Source of the DNA: Seiridium cupressi
Taxonomy: Eukaryota; Ascomycota; Sordariomycetes; Amphisphaeriales; Sporocadaceae
Assembly (NCBI GenBank): GCA_036674765.1
Contig: JARVKI010000009.1
Location: forward strand, 186,001-250,000
DNA length: 64,000 nt
Direction: 5' to 3'
Shown here: positions 34,515 through 46,206 of the stretch, piece by piece
Layout: each line of letters starts with the position of its first letter
Numbering within the stretch: position 1 is the stretch's first letter
Translations under genes and position numbers: made by a program
Notes under the pieces: generated by a model
Seen by the model: only the letters and a program-made list of their open reading frames with translations
The model's database searches: none
Told to the model about the DNA's origin: nothing

Positions 34515-35390
34515 TTACAGGTCCTTCTTCATGAACTCAGCTGCCTCCCCCTTGTACTCCTCCCTCCATCTGCTCAGCGGTTTCCTGCCCTGCACAGCAT
34601 CGCTCGCGCTCCAGAGAATCCTCTTCTGGTCCATCTCTTCCGTGACCTCGTTATCCGGGCAGAGGACCCAGAACTGGCCCTCGTCCATCTTCTTCTCTAG
34701 GTACTCAACGGCCTGCTCTGGCCACCATGCAGCGTCGGGTTTCTTGCTTTCCTTGCCTTTGTCGTTGTCCCTCAGCCCACCCGCGACACCACCGGCGAGG
34801 CCTGTCCACGTCCAGCCGGGAACTAGAAGATGCACGCCGATGGGGCTGTCCTTGAGGGAGTAAGACAGCTGCTCCGCGATGGACTTCACGGCGGCTTTCG
34901 AGGCGTTGTAAGCTGGGTTGCCTGGCGGGTTCGTGATGCCCTGCTTGGAACCCGTGATCACGACGGCGGCCGGATCCTCCTTGCTCGCGCTCTCCTTGAC
35001 CAAGGGCAAGAGCGCAGCGATTCCATTGACGACGCCGAAGAAGTTCGTCTGGATGACAGCATGGAATTTGTCCAACTCTACCGTGTCCTCGAAGCTCGTC
35101 TTGGCTCCCATCCCGGCGTTGAGGGCGAGGAGGGAGACCTTGCCACCAAGCTCAGACTGGATCTTGGACTTGAGACTGGACCAGTCGGATGGGTTGGAGA
35201 CGTCCATCTGCGTGGTTAAGGGTGTATTCTGTGGGATTGCGGACGGGATAGCCGAGAGCGATGCCGTGTCTCGGTCTGCAATTAAGACTTTCATGCCGGC
35301 GCCGGCACAACGCTTAGCAAGGGCAAGACCGATTCCGGATGCGCCGCCGGTGATCACGGCAGTGTTGGCGGATTTGAATATTGCTGACAT
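34515..35390 (-). CDS. Short-chain dehydrogenase/reductase (classical SDR)
   Basis: A single exon of 291 residues. The Rossmann fold is shown by TGGASGIG (residues 14-21), an acidic residue after beta-strand 2 (LIADRD) that suggests NAD(H) rather than NADP(H), and NAGMG in the position of NNAG. The catalytic set is present: Ser in VVITGSKQG and Tyr/Lys in AYNASKAAVK. The C-terminal part is longer than the core and carries a charged insert (GGLRDNDKGKESKKPDAAWWPE). The substrate cannot be told; fungal paralogues are many. No neighbouring biosynthetic genes hint at a pathway. Confidence 0.88.
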   Translation of the reverse strand: MSAIFKSANTAVITGGASGIGLALAKRCAGAGMKVLIADRDTASLSAIPSAIPQNTPLTTQMDVSNPSDWSSLKSKIQSELGGKVSLLALNAGMGAKTSFEDTVELDKFHAVIQTNFFGVVNGIAALLPLVKESASKEDPAAVVITGSKQGITNPPGNPAYNASKAAVKSIAEQLSYSLKDSPIGVHLLVPGWTWTGLAGGVAGGLRDNDKGKESKKPDAAWWPEQAVEYLEKKMDEGQFWVLCPDNEVTEEMDQKRILWSASDAVQGRKPLSRWREEYKGEAAEFMKKDL

Positions 35391-36272
35391 TGTAATGGGT
35401 AGCTGCCGATACGATGTTTAAACTATCCTAGAATTGGTTAACTGATGGCAGATATCCTCATGTGAGCGCAAGGGTGTACAACGGTTGTTATGCTGTTTCG
35501 GCACGACCGAGGCGGACTCTTTTCTCTTGTCACCTGTTTGTTTTGCGGATGTTCGAAAAAGGGTTCGAGGCTTCCATAGACGAACTCTAGAAATACCTGG
35601 AGGAGGAGAAGCCCATCGGCGTTAAGCTGCTAACACCGTTGGTATTGGTGGAGAGGCATGCATGACGTAGATCATAGGCCGCCATGAGATACTGGTGATA
35701 ACTTCAATCGTCTTACACTCTACTCAATTGCACTGACCCAGGAATCAAACATGCCTACAGGCCAGGTCAATAAATATGATGCGTAAAAATTTCACATAAA
35801 ATCCCAGAAACTATCAGGTTGAAAGCAATTTGGTGTAATTAACGATATTGGGTACCAGCCTGATCCCTTTCTATCATTACAGAAGCGGCTAAAACGTGAA
35901 AAGTGCAATATCAACCAGCGCCTATTTCATCCTGGATATCTAGGTACACTGCCAGACGCCAAAACTCCACCGAGACCGGGCGAATAACCATATCAGCCCT
36001 TGGAAGCGATATCTATCAAATGCATGATTGTGATACTGCCCATCTGAAGTCTGCTTGGCATACCAGGAAACTTTCGTTGCTTATCTGTTCTCCGCATGGC
36101 AGTCTGGGAATCCGGAATCATTTGATGAATCATCTCCTGCTCCGTCCAATGCCAGAGGTAGCATAATCTCGGGATCAAACTCCTTCTTTCACTGGTCCGA
36201 TCGAATGTTGATTGTGATTGCCGTGTCAAGGAGCCATTTGTAGATATAAGTGGCAAGAAGAGAGTAGCGAGA
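35391..36272. promoter_or_regulatory. SDR upstream region
   Basis: About 0.9 kb between the SWP73 stop and the SDR start, both on the minus strand. Frames here are short and unrecognised. Confidence 0.4.
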
Positions 36273-38205
36273 CTATCGCTGGACATGCTGTGGTTGCTTG
36301 GCTAGCAACATGCTGACGCTCTCCTTCGCATTGACGGTGCCCCAGACACTATCGGTGCCTCCCTTCCTCCATTCGTCGCCTGAAGCATCCTCGCCATCAC
36401 CTCTTATAGCCTCGCCCATAACTACTTCCAGGTCACGTTTCTGTGAGCTCAGCCAATTCTTGACGAAAGTGGCAGGGTCCTCGCTCAATGCTGTGAGGAA
36501 CGCATGCTTGGCTTTGGAGACATGGATAGCCTGCACAAGAGTAGCCAGCTGCTCATCTTGAATTGTCACTTCCTTCAGCATGCTGGCATATCCCGGATTG
36601 CCCAAGAAGGTAGACATCTTCTCGCGAAGAGGACTTTCGACGGAGACACGGACATCGTAAACAGTTGGTTGAGAGTCCTTGTGGAACTCTTCGTCTACGC
36701 GGATGGTGTATGGAAGCTTGACCGGCGGAAGGGGCCTCAAAGCTGGGGTGATATAGTTTTGCAGCAGAGGAATAGAGCCGGTCTCGATACCTCCGAGTGC
36801 CTTATCGGAAATTAGTAGGTTGTTACTGAGTGATGTGCAGAGAAAATGCCATACCTTCTTGAGAATGTCATCGCAACGGAAGTTGCGCTTCTCCTCGTCT
36901 TCCTGCAAACCGAAATATTTGATGTAATCCCAAATGGCCATGACAACCTCCTGTCGTGTGGCGGAAGGCTCATCGACCACCTCCTGCATCTCTGGACTTA
37001 ACGCATATCTCTCCGGCTCCTCGTGTCGGAAAAGATTGATGGTAACATTCAAATTTTCATCGCCACTCCGCTTGAATGTCAATTCGTCAAAGTCTGCGGC
37101 GGCAGGAAGGTTTGCTGAGGCACCGGCGCGCTCAGGTTTCTTCCACTCGATGGGTTGGTCGCCACTCTTGCGATTGGCAGGGAAATCCACAGTCAGTGAC
37201 TTGAAGAAGTGTGAGAACCTGTACTTGTGTGCCTTGGTAGCCTTGGTATTTGAGTCGCCGTCCTCTTCCATCTTATCTCCACTTTTCTCTTCCGTTTCAG
37301 CCTCGTCATCTCTGTCCAGATCATCATCGTCGTCGTCTAATAAGCGGGCTTGAATTTTCACTCGGTAGGTTGGTTCCGTGTTCGAACTGAAGTCAAAGGT
37401 ATCAGTGTTGAGTCCACTTGATTGCCAGACCTGGTCTTCGGCGGTGTTTGTGACCCAAATGCGCAGAGTCTTGTATCGCTAAGCAGAAAGTCGTCAGCAC
37501 CCGTCTCTATCAACCCAGAACCGACCATAATGTCCTACCTTGACACTTCGATTGACAGAGTCCACTATGTCGAGCCGTTTTCGTGTCATGGTAGCGTCGA
37601 GCCTCCTCTCAAAGTCGCGTAGTTCTCTGTATCTGGCGGCTACATCGCCAATGGTGCAGTCATCGATGCCGTCAGGCAGGTTCTTGTCGGTAGGCTTCTT
37701 GCTCCGTCTTTTTGCCATCTCGACCTGCATTGCTGCTTGCTGCTGCTGTTGCGCGACCTGAGCTTGGGTCATGGGTACTTGATGGTGGCCGGGCCCGGCA
37801 GACATCATGGGACCTGTGGCAGTGGATTATCAGCAAGGGCTTCGCGCTGAAAGGTGACTGCAAGCAAAGACAGGGACAGGAGGAACAGTCCGAAGCTAAG
37901 GAAACACGGAGACCGCGACACTGGATCTTCAATAGCTAATAATCTGTGGAGCCATCAAATCATGTGTGGGGTATAGCGGGTTGGGAGGTAGAGCAATGTG
38001 CAGGCGCAATAGGCTTCTGGGCACTAGCAGTCGCGTCCGAGTCCCGACACATGTCCATAGGGGCTGCCGCTCGATCGCACTGCTAGACACAACCTCGTGG
38101 ATGTTGCAAGTACATACCGATGCCTCCTCGTCGTTGGCCAGCGGCATGTGGCGTGCGTTGGGCCACCTGCTGTTGCGTATATGGTGGACGATAGCCCTGC
38201 TGCAT
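36273..38205 (-). CDS. SWI/SNF or RSC subunit of the SWP73/BAF60/Rsc6 family (SWIB domain)
   Basis: Four exons (38205-38118, 37813-37539, 37478-36855, 36800-36273) give 504 residues. BAF60 proteins link transcription factors to the remodelling ATPase core. The N-terminus is Gln/Pro-rich (MQQGYRPPYTQQQ), followed by KKPTDKNLPDGIDD, a coiled stretch around RYRELRDFERRLDATMTRKR, and RYKTLRIWVTNT. The SWIB/MDM2 domain lies at about residues 270-345 (ERYALSPEMQEVV, RQEVVMAIWDYIKYFGLQED, then GSIPLLQNYITPALRPLPPV). A very acidic stretch (DDDDDDLDRDDEAETEEKSG) sits before it. The 54-base intron 36854-36801 inside the SWIB domain is in frame and has no stop. The first ATG is taken at 38205; a more upstream start cannot be excluded. 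Which complex it serves needs orthology. Confidence 0.88.
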
Positions 38206-39257
38206 CTTGGGCCAGCGAGGCACGGAACGCCGGGGAGATGGGACAAACGGGTGCTGGAAGGCGGCTGCGTCTCTAGGTGAGACAAAATGCCGATGCGCTG
38301 GTCAGGTACGACGGTGCGTGGTTCCGATTCAATGGCAGAATGCAAAACGCTGTTGCGGGATGTCATAAAAGCGCGACTCGCGTTGGCAGTTCTAGTTCCA
38401 GCCGACGACTGATTGGTGAGGTTGGAGGTTTTTGGCTTCTGTCGCAAACCCACAGCTCTAGGCATGGTCCGTGCACCTCATGACTGCACTGCACTGCATG
38501 CCGGCGACTGTCACCGTTATATTCAAGACGTATCCTGCATGGTATTTGGCAAATCTTTGTTCTTTTGCCATAGCAGACTGAAAATCCTGGTTTCAACATA
38601 GCATTGTGCGCACTTTCACCAAGAGTTTGCAAAACGGGTGAACCCCTCCTTGCCCGGTGACGGATTGTACTCCCACACAGCGAACCTTACAATGGTGGGA
38701 CATGTGATTGGGCCATCTCCGTTTCACTGATTATGTTGATGTGAGTCGATTGACCTAGATCACTGCTCTACGCTATATTGGGCCTGAGTGCGGCTATTCC
38801 CCAGCCAAATGCACAATGCTTTCTTCGTTCAGCGGCTCTCCATATGCTAATTGGGCCCTTCCGGCAGCCAAGCACCTAGATCAATCCATTCGCAAATCCA
38901 TTCCAACCCTGTGCCATGATGTAGTTCCGAAAGTATCTCGGTATATTATGAGCCGAGTGAGAGTCACCGGCCAGCCCTTCCATGTCTTTTCTTGGCAAAC
39001 CGTCTGTCTAGGCATAATAAGTGATGCTGCCGAAAGATGCTGAGAGCCAGGGTCTATATGACCTCTTCTGACTAGGTCCCAAGACCTCGAAGCACCTTTT
39101 TTAATGATGAATAAAACCGTCAACCTGCGACGCCACGCTTCAATATGCGACAAAAGAAAGTATGAGTAATGAAGCATTTTTCGCAACAGGGGCGAGAGAC
39201 GGGCTGTAGACAACGCTTGTCTGCTCTCTTCGTCAACCGTCGGAACCAAGCTTGCTT
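38206..39257. promoter_or_regulatory. SWP73-family gene upstream region
   Basis: About 1 kb between the kinase stop and the SWP73-family start, both on the minus strand. No gene is recognised; the frame 37929-38465 overlaps the SWP73 first exon in another frame and is likely spurious. Confidence 0.4.
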
Positions 39258-41781
39258 CTAGAAAGCCGAACCGAGTCCTTGTTTGGACTGCCGCTTACTG
39301 AATCGGTTTCGCTTCACATTAGCAGATGGATCGTCGAGGCTGATCTGGCTCTTGCTCAGGTGATGCCGCTGTGATCTGTCGCTGATGCCGAAGCCTTCTC
39401 CGTACGCCCCGTTGCCTCCTAGCGTACTAGCCGGGCTAGACATGGATGATGACATCTCGCCGAATGCGCTGTCGCTGTGATAAGCCCCTGACATGTTCTG
39501 AGCCAGCGCCATGTCCTTGGCTTGATCCAAGTGTTCGAGCCAGTCATCTGCAGTTGGGCGCGACGGGTCTAGCGAGTTGGCTGCCTTTGGCTCCTCGAAT
39601 GTGTAATGGATACCGTACTATTTCAATGTCAGCTGTCGAGAAATCAAATATCCGTGGCTATTCTAGACTTACCGAGTCAACACACCAGACAGTCTGCCCC
39701 TTGGCGTCTATCTGCGTACGCCAGGCGGCATCAGGTGCCAGCAGAGAAATTTCCTGTTTTGACTTCTTCTCCTCACCTCCTGCAGGGGCAAGAACAATCC
39801 TGCCACTGGATGTAACCATAACCAGGCGCTGTCTCTTCTTCGTTGTGCTGCCGCCAAAGAATCGAGCAAACTTCCTGTGGCCGTCTTCCCCGTTCTTCGT
39901 GTGGGGGCTGTTGGGTATGGGTGCTGATAAGACTAGCAAGTCGCCAAGTCTTAAGATCCTTTCATTCGTCTTCGTCAAGACGGGCGACCATTCAATGTCG
40001 AGTTGAGATGGAGGCGGGATGTCCGTAATGATCCTGCCAGGCGCCCTGCTCGAACCATTGGCGCTGCTACTCTGATGCAGAAGCCTAGACGTTGCCGCGT
40101 TCTGCGGCATATTCGACGACCCACTGAGCTGAATGATCTTGGGTTCCTGAGCCGGCGGGACATATGGGCGGAGCCTAGGGGCTTTTGTTCGCCACAGAGC
40201 TATGCCAAAAGTTTGACCATCAAAGAACTGGTGATTCTTGATGTGCTCAATCGTCAATCTTCTGGAGGGCTCCCTAACAAGAAGTCTCTCCACCAAGTCA
40301 CGAGCTGCCGGTGGAAAGCCCTGTGGGAACTCGTAATCCAGGTTGATGATTTTCTCGAACGTCAACCATTCAGTGTTTCCCTTAAAAGGCGGCCGACCAG
40401 CCAGCATCTGATAGATCATGCAACCGAAAGCCCACAAGTCACTAGCTTTGCAAGCGTTCCTATCCTTGAGAAGCTCGGGGCTGACGTATTCGGCGGTGCC
40501 AACAAAAGAATCTGCTCTATTGTCGTCCTTGTCTTTGCTTTTGCCATTCGGATCATCTGGTCGGGGGAGTTCCTGCGTCTTTGGCAGCCTCGGATCGGTG
40601 AGCAGCCGGGCTGTACCAAAATCGGTGACTTTGATGTGCAGCTGGTCGTCCAAAAGGACGTTCTCAGGCTTCAGGTCGCGATGAATGACACCACGTGAGT
40701 GCATGTACTCAATGGCATCTAGAATCTGCGCACCAAAGAATCTCGTGCATTCCTCATCAAAAGTTCCCGTCTTTTTCAGAACGCCGAGCAACTCTCCGCC
40801 GGTGCACAGGTCCAGCACATAGTACAAAGAGCTTTCATCTTGGAAGGTGTAGTACAAACGGACGATACCGGGATGGTCGGTAAGTCGGTTTAACGTGTCC
40901 TTCTCGATATTAACGTACTTGATTTTCTTCTCCTTGATAATGTGCCTCTTCTCAAGAACCTTGACAGCGTATTCTTTCAAGGTCTGGCGATCAGTTGCAA
41001 GGTAGACCGTGCTGTAGGAGCCTTCACCAAGAATTCTACCAAAGTTGAAGTCCCGAACTCCCTTCTTGACTGGCTTCATGACCATCTTGCCGTTGGAGTC
41101 TACCTCTTTACGCATACTGACCGCTGCACCTTTGTCTTTCCACTCCTCGCTGCTGTTTGATATTGGTAGTCGTATCCCACCCTGGGGCTCGGGAGCAATA
41201 GGAACACCAGGAATGGATGCATAGCCTCCCCCCATGCCCTTGGAGCTCCTTCGCGGGGGCAGAGGTCCGCTCCCTGCAGGTAGCGCCATTTGGCGATTCT
41301 GATTATACGACCTCTCTCGGTGACTTGCCTCTCTGGAGGGTATGGCGCCAGGGTCTACCGAATATCCCGGGTTTGATCTCGAGTCGGTCCTAGAGGGTGT
41401 AGTGTACATGGTCGTCCTCGAAGGTTCTGTTCTTAGGAGGTTATAGGAGTTTGCGGCCTGATCACGCTCGGCTGTGGTATATAGGCTAGAGCCTGGACGG
41501 TGGGTTGTCGTATTTGAGTAACCGGGAGCTCCGTTCTGGGGATACGCATGTAGTTGGCTCGAAGAGTCATCTTGTAAGCTTAGGGCTGCTGCTGAGTCCC
41601 CTGTTTGGCTTCTGCTCAATCCGGGTGGTGACTCTGACTGAGCTTGGAATGTAGTGGTGTTGGTTGCAGAAGGTTCTTCAGATTCGTTCGCGACATCTCG
41701 TGTGGGACTCGGAGTAGCATCGTCGGGATTGGCTATGCGTAGGCCACCGAGGGCTCTCGAAAGGCTGAGATCATTACTCAT
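39258..41781 (-). CDS. PDK1/Pkh-type AGC protein kinase with C-terminal PH-like domain
   Basis: Two exons (41781-39673, 39617-39258) give 822 residues. PDK1 homologues (yeast Pkh1/2/3, fission yeast Ksg1) phosphorylate the activation loops of other AGC kinases and act in sphingolipid and cell-wall signalling. The kinase domain covers about residues 245-520: glycine loop GRILGEGSYSTVY, catalytic Lys in YAVKVLEK, HRDLKPEN, DFG in VTDFGTARL, and SPE in place of APE. An unusually long charged stretch separates DFG from the TFVG-like SFVGTAEY site. The PDK1 PH-like domain starts near residue 594 (SPVLTKTNERILRLGDLLVL) and includes RLVMVTSSGRIVLAP. The N-terminus of about 240 residues is Ser/Thr/Pro-rich and unstructured. 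The C-terminal exon is Ser-rich and may be phosphorylated. Confidence 0.9.
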
Positions 41782-43337
41782 GGCTGTCGATGTGAAAAAC
41801 GGTGACGAGATGTGTGTGGGTTTTTGTGCTGGGTCACACTGTCGGTTGGGCGAACTTGACAGCGGCCCCCGATCCTTGCACTGATGGACCCAGAGGTGGT
41901 TAGGTGGAAATCAGAACAGAGGACGCAACTCATGGGGCCAGGTGGGAAACAACGTCTGCAAACGAACAAGGCGCAAAGGAGCGCGGCAGATGGCCGAATT
42001 GCTGCGTGGAAGAAGGTCCCGCTGCGAATATCAGGAGATGCGGTTGCAGGTGTATTGGGCGAGTGTGGTTGCGACCTCGACGCTTAGCTGGCAGCCAACC
42101 CAGGGTAGTGGGTTAGACTCAGTGAAATGGATCCCGGCGGGAACCCAAGACTGATTTGCTGAGAAGGGAGCTGATGTAGCTGGAACTCGTCGGGAATGAT
42201 TGTGGTGAGCACATTAGAACAATTGCACCGTCTGCCAGTACGAGTTGAAGCCGACGTCGAACGATTCGCGCAATTTCACTTGGACGTGCCTAGCGGATTG
42301 ACAACGCCAATTAATTACGGCAGCTTCGTCGGTCGGTGATGAGGCGGATCGGACGTTCAGTGGCTTAGGGGCCGTGCTTCCCCTCACACCTCCAACTTTG
42401 GAGCTCTCACTCAGCCACCCCGCAACGGGCTTCAGAAGCACTTTGGTATTTGTCAAACGGAGACACAAAGAACTGGTAGATTGCAGTGCATGATAGCATG
42501 GTATGATAGGTGTACTCTATTCAATGGTGCAGAACAATACTGCGATTCATCCCTGCACACACCTCGAAGAGCTTAGTTCATGAAGGTTCCTAGCGGAACG
42601 TATTGGCTGGCTGTCTTCCACCACTTTGGGCAGGCACTATGTATATCAATATACGCTGCATTGAACCCTTTCATTGTCTTACAATCGATGAACACGAAAT
42701 TTCATATTTGTCGCTCAAGAACATTTATGACTTCCGATTTATCCACAATGTAAACCAAATCTATATGTAACCTACTACGTCTGAAGTGCCTAGCTGTCCC
42801 TAGACATTTTTAGCATAGTTATAATCTGTCAATGGCATCCGTACAGAGTACTTCAAGACACGCCTGCGACTCTAGCATACCACAACCTTATGATTGATTC
42901 CTCATAGATGTCCCTCAATCATATCTACCTATGTAGGTCGTACTAGTGACTTCCGACTTATATGCACCGGAGAAGAATTCCACGACCGGAATAATGCAAC
43001 TTAACACTGTAACTGCACCAGCAATTATTCAAATTATCTATAGGTGAGTTAATCACCAGCAGGAGCAGCCTCTGTGACCACTCCCTTTCAGTGTCAATGA
43101 AGCACAGGGAGAACCTGGAAGCCACGAGTGTTGTCGACAAGTAGGGAAATGGCAAGTGCTGACTTGTAGAAACAACTCCAGCTAGGCCATGAGGTAATAA
43201 CCCACATACGGTAATGTCTCAAGGATTGTTTGGTCATCCTAGACATAAACAGAGGGCACATATGACCTTATATGCAGCCCTTGGACCTCTTCGTCGTTGT
43301 GCCTACTAACAGAGACATAAGCTAGTCCTATCTCATC
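41782..43337. promoter_or_regulatory. Divergent intergenic region, PKH-type kinase / hypothetical gene
   Basis: About 1.6 kb between outward-facing starts. Frames such as 42214-42468 (-) have no recognisable domain. The right half is AT-rich. No gene is supported. Confidence 0.4.
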
Positions 43338-44546
43338 ATGCTGCGATATCCAGCCACAACGATCAGCTTGACTATGGCCGAGGTCTTGGAGTTCGAGCGC
43401 CATCATCGACTCAAAAGATACCTTGCCCAAGAAGCCGAACGAGTCCGCAGTTTACAGGAAGCAGCTGCAGCACTCCAAGAGCAGGCCGTTGTCCGTCCAG
43501 CAGCCGAGCGAACTAGCAAAGGAGATGAGCTGGTCGGACACGACGATGCAACCAACGTGGTAGGCTCAGAGGATATAGTCTTGCCTTCGGCAGAAATGTC
43601 ACCCAGGATGCTACGGGCACTGCAGTCACAACTGCAGGCTGGAGTGGATGGACAGGAAGAGCTGGTCTCGCAAAGTCCTCCGCATACATCTCAGAGGACA
43701 GCATCGAGCTCTGGCGTGTCCCAGCATAGTCCCGTTACTGCCACGGCTACTGTAGTGACACTCCCGCCACCTTTCTCAGCTGGTGCAAGGATAGTGTCTG
43801 ATGAATATTCATTGCCTTTGGTCAGTGCGACATGCCCGTCCCAAGCTACAATGTTCTGAGCTGTATCACCTGTAGCGCACACTGAGCCGAAGGTCGCCTG
43901 ATCAAGCTCAAGGTCCAGGTCCAGGTCAAGCACCACCTGTGACACCAACGCGTAGTTCTTCACTGGTAGGCCAGAGTCTACCGGCGAGCCCCTCAGTAAG
44001 TCGAGGGAATCCAAGTCGACTTAGTCGGCAGATGTACTGAGTATCACTCAGCCAACAGCTAGCAGAACAAGACTTTTACGTTCTGCTGTCAGGTTTGTTG
44101 AAACCTACGTTCGGTCGCAAGGTCGTGCCTCAGCATCGCCAGCAAGCGCACCGTCCGCATCAAGCACCTTTGTACAGGGGGAAAGAGGAGAACAGAGGGA
44201 GGTCACCTTGCAGGACTCTGATCCCAGGCTCCAAGTTTACAGCGACTTCCTGCCTGCGTCGATGCAGCCAACTACTCCTCGGAACCTACCAGAGGCCCGC
44301 CATCAAAGTCGTTTTCAAGGCTGGTATACAGCTCCAATTGCGCGATCGAGACAGCCAGCTGAGCACAACACCAGTGCATTCCTAAGCAGACAGGGCCGGG
44401 CTCACAGCCCATCAGGACTAGATACGCCAGGCTTTCGAGGGCTGTATGGTGGTGCTGAAAATGCAGACGACTTGACACTCTACCAGGAGGCATCCCGACT
44501 TCGCGAGGATCAGGCGGATCGTACTACGCAAGATGGTGGAAACTAA
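43338..44546 (+). CDS. Hypothetical fungal protein, disordered, three exons
   Basis: Exon 1 ends at 43820 (start ATG at 43338 or 43374) and exon 2 starts at 43876; this join removes a stop and gives SLPLRTLSRRSPDQAQGPGP. Exon 2 ends either at 43995 (strong GTAAGT donor, exon 3 from 44052) or at 44033 (exon 3 from 44093); both keep the frame. With the first option the protein is about 365 residues from 43338. The N-terminal part is a charged coiled coil (EFERHHRLKRYLAQEAERVR, QEAAAALQEQ). The C-terminal part has a motif I associate with uncharacterised Pezizomycotina proteins: DPRLQVYSDFLPASMQPTTP, NLPEARHQSRFQGWYTAP, SPSGLDTPGFRGLYGG and LYQEASRLR. The function is not known. Ser/Pro richness suggests a regulated, disordered protein. 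Confidence 0.6.
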
Positions 44547-46206
44547 CTGCAGAGTTTTCCTGCCAGTACACGTTATATGTTTCGAAAGTGTCCGGCCAGC
44601 GTTGAAGAAGAAAAGTGGGCGAGATTGTTCATCCTTTGTAATGGACCCATAGGAACCCATAGGAGCCCATAGGAGCTGTAAGTAGTGAGACAATGAGCCA
44701 AAGCAGCTTCGAAATCGTGTTTTATCCCGAGGAGTCTTTTCTCATGGAGCAGTGCGTTCATCAAAGGTCAGCAGATTTCAAGCATGTTTCAAGAAGGAAG
44801 CAGAGACAAAATCACATCATACAATACGGACATGGACACTGGCAGCGTCAATCGCAAGGAGCACTGGGCAGGGACAGTGCTACAGCAACCTACAGTCGGC
44901 GTTCCTGGCAATTCCCTCTGCCGGTAGAATGGAACAATGGGTTTCCGATATTCCGATATTTCTTTGGTGTGAGTGGGTCACTTTGGCTTCAAGAAGAATG
45001 CCTGAGGCATCAGTCTCACTTCGCTCTGTCACCGAAAACAAGCGAGACTACGGACCAACGAGGACGCGGAGTTCTCCTGGGGTGATGGCGCACTCTCTGG
45101 TCCCTGCTGACAGTCAGGGAGACGATCTCGGCCCTATCCTGACGAGGAGGATATCTTCCAATGAAACGACGACATTCGGCCCCGTCGGCTTGGCAAGACG
45201 ACCGACGGGGAGCGACCAATGGTGACATCGGCGCTGCTTGGATAGGAAGAAGATCCCAGTCGCCTGCTTGCTTGGCCCGGGCGCGATGGCTTGCAGCGAT
45301 ACGATTGTGGCCAGTCCCCACAGCGCAGCCCGTGCCCACGAGAAAGCGAAAAAGAGGCTGGCGTGCTGCTAGGCGTGCTAGGCCCTTTCGGGTCGCCTCT
45401 TTGCGCCTCATACTGGAGCCGATACTGGAGAAGCTGCAGTCCCTGCGCGCTGGGCTTCTGGCTTTTGCAACCTCGTCAATCAAATCAGAGACGTGCCGCT
45501 CTCCGCGGTCTCAGCCGTCCAGACAAGGAAAGCGTTACCTAGTCAGCTTCGCGGCTTTCGCACACCCAGCAGCAAGCAACTGACTCTGGATGATCCATAA
45601 GCCCCCCAAACTCTCGTAGCAACCGCGCCCATCCTTGCACCTCTCCTGCAGAGCTCCTCTCCAACGCCGCCGTATCTCTTCCTTTTTCCCATTCCGTTTC
45701 TTACATGTGCTTGTATCGGCCACCACCCTACCACATCTCCCATCTTCACGCTTTGTCTCTTCCGTCCACACACATCCTCGCCCTTAGTACTTCCACTCAC
45801 ATATTAATACGTGAGCATTACCTTACCGCCTCTTTCTTATCTCAACCCATCTTGACCTGTCATACGAGAGTCTCTCCGTCCACGGTCACTGCCCTCTTCG
45901 CCCATCCCATCGTCGGTAGTTTGCATCGTAGAACGCAACCCAGCTGCCACCCTCCGCCGTCACCCTTCCGGTGTATCGTCGACTAGTGCTCGTCCTTCTA
46001 CATACATCCCCATTCACTACTTCCAGATCAATTAAGCTTGCCCTCATCCTCATTACTGTTCTATTCCTAGTACAGTATCACTTGATCATCGAGTGAACCT
46101 CCTCCGACCCTACCTACGCCGCCGGCCTTATACGCCAAGTTCTTTGCGCGTCATCTAACAAAACTTGCTGTCTGATATATCTGACATCTAGTACTCACAG
46201 ATCACA
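44547..46206. promoter_or_regulatory. Intergenic region with pyrimidine-rich leader
   Basis: About 1.7 kb between two plus-strand genes. From about 45590 to 46206 it is strongly C/T-rich, typical of fungal promoters and leaders, and probably serves the gene at 46207. Frames at 45016-45483 (-) and 45161-45583 (+) oppose each other and lack domains. A short tandem repeat lies at 44645-44676. Confidence 0.45.
44645..44676. repeat. Three tandem 11-base units
   Basis: The unit CCCATAGGARC occurs three times in a row about 100 bases after the stop of the hypothetical gene. Confidence 0.8.
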
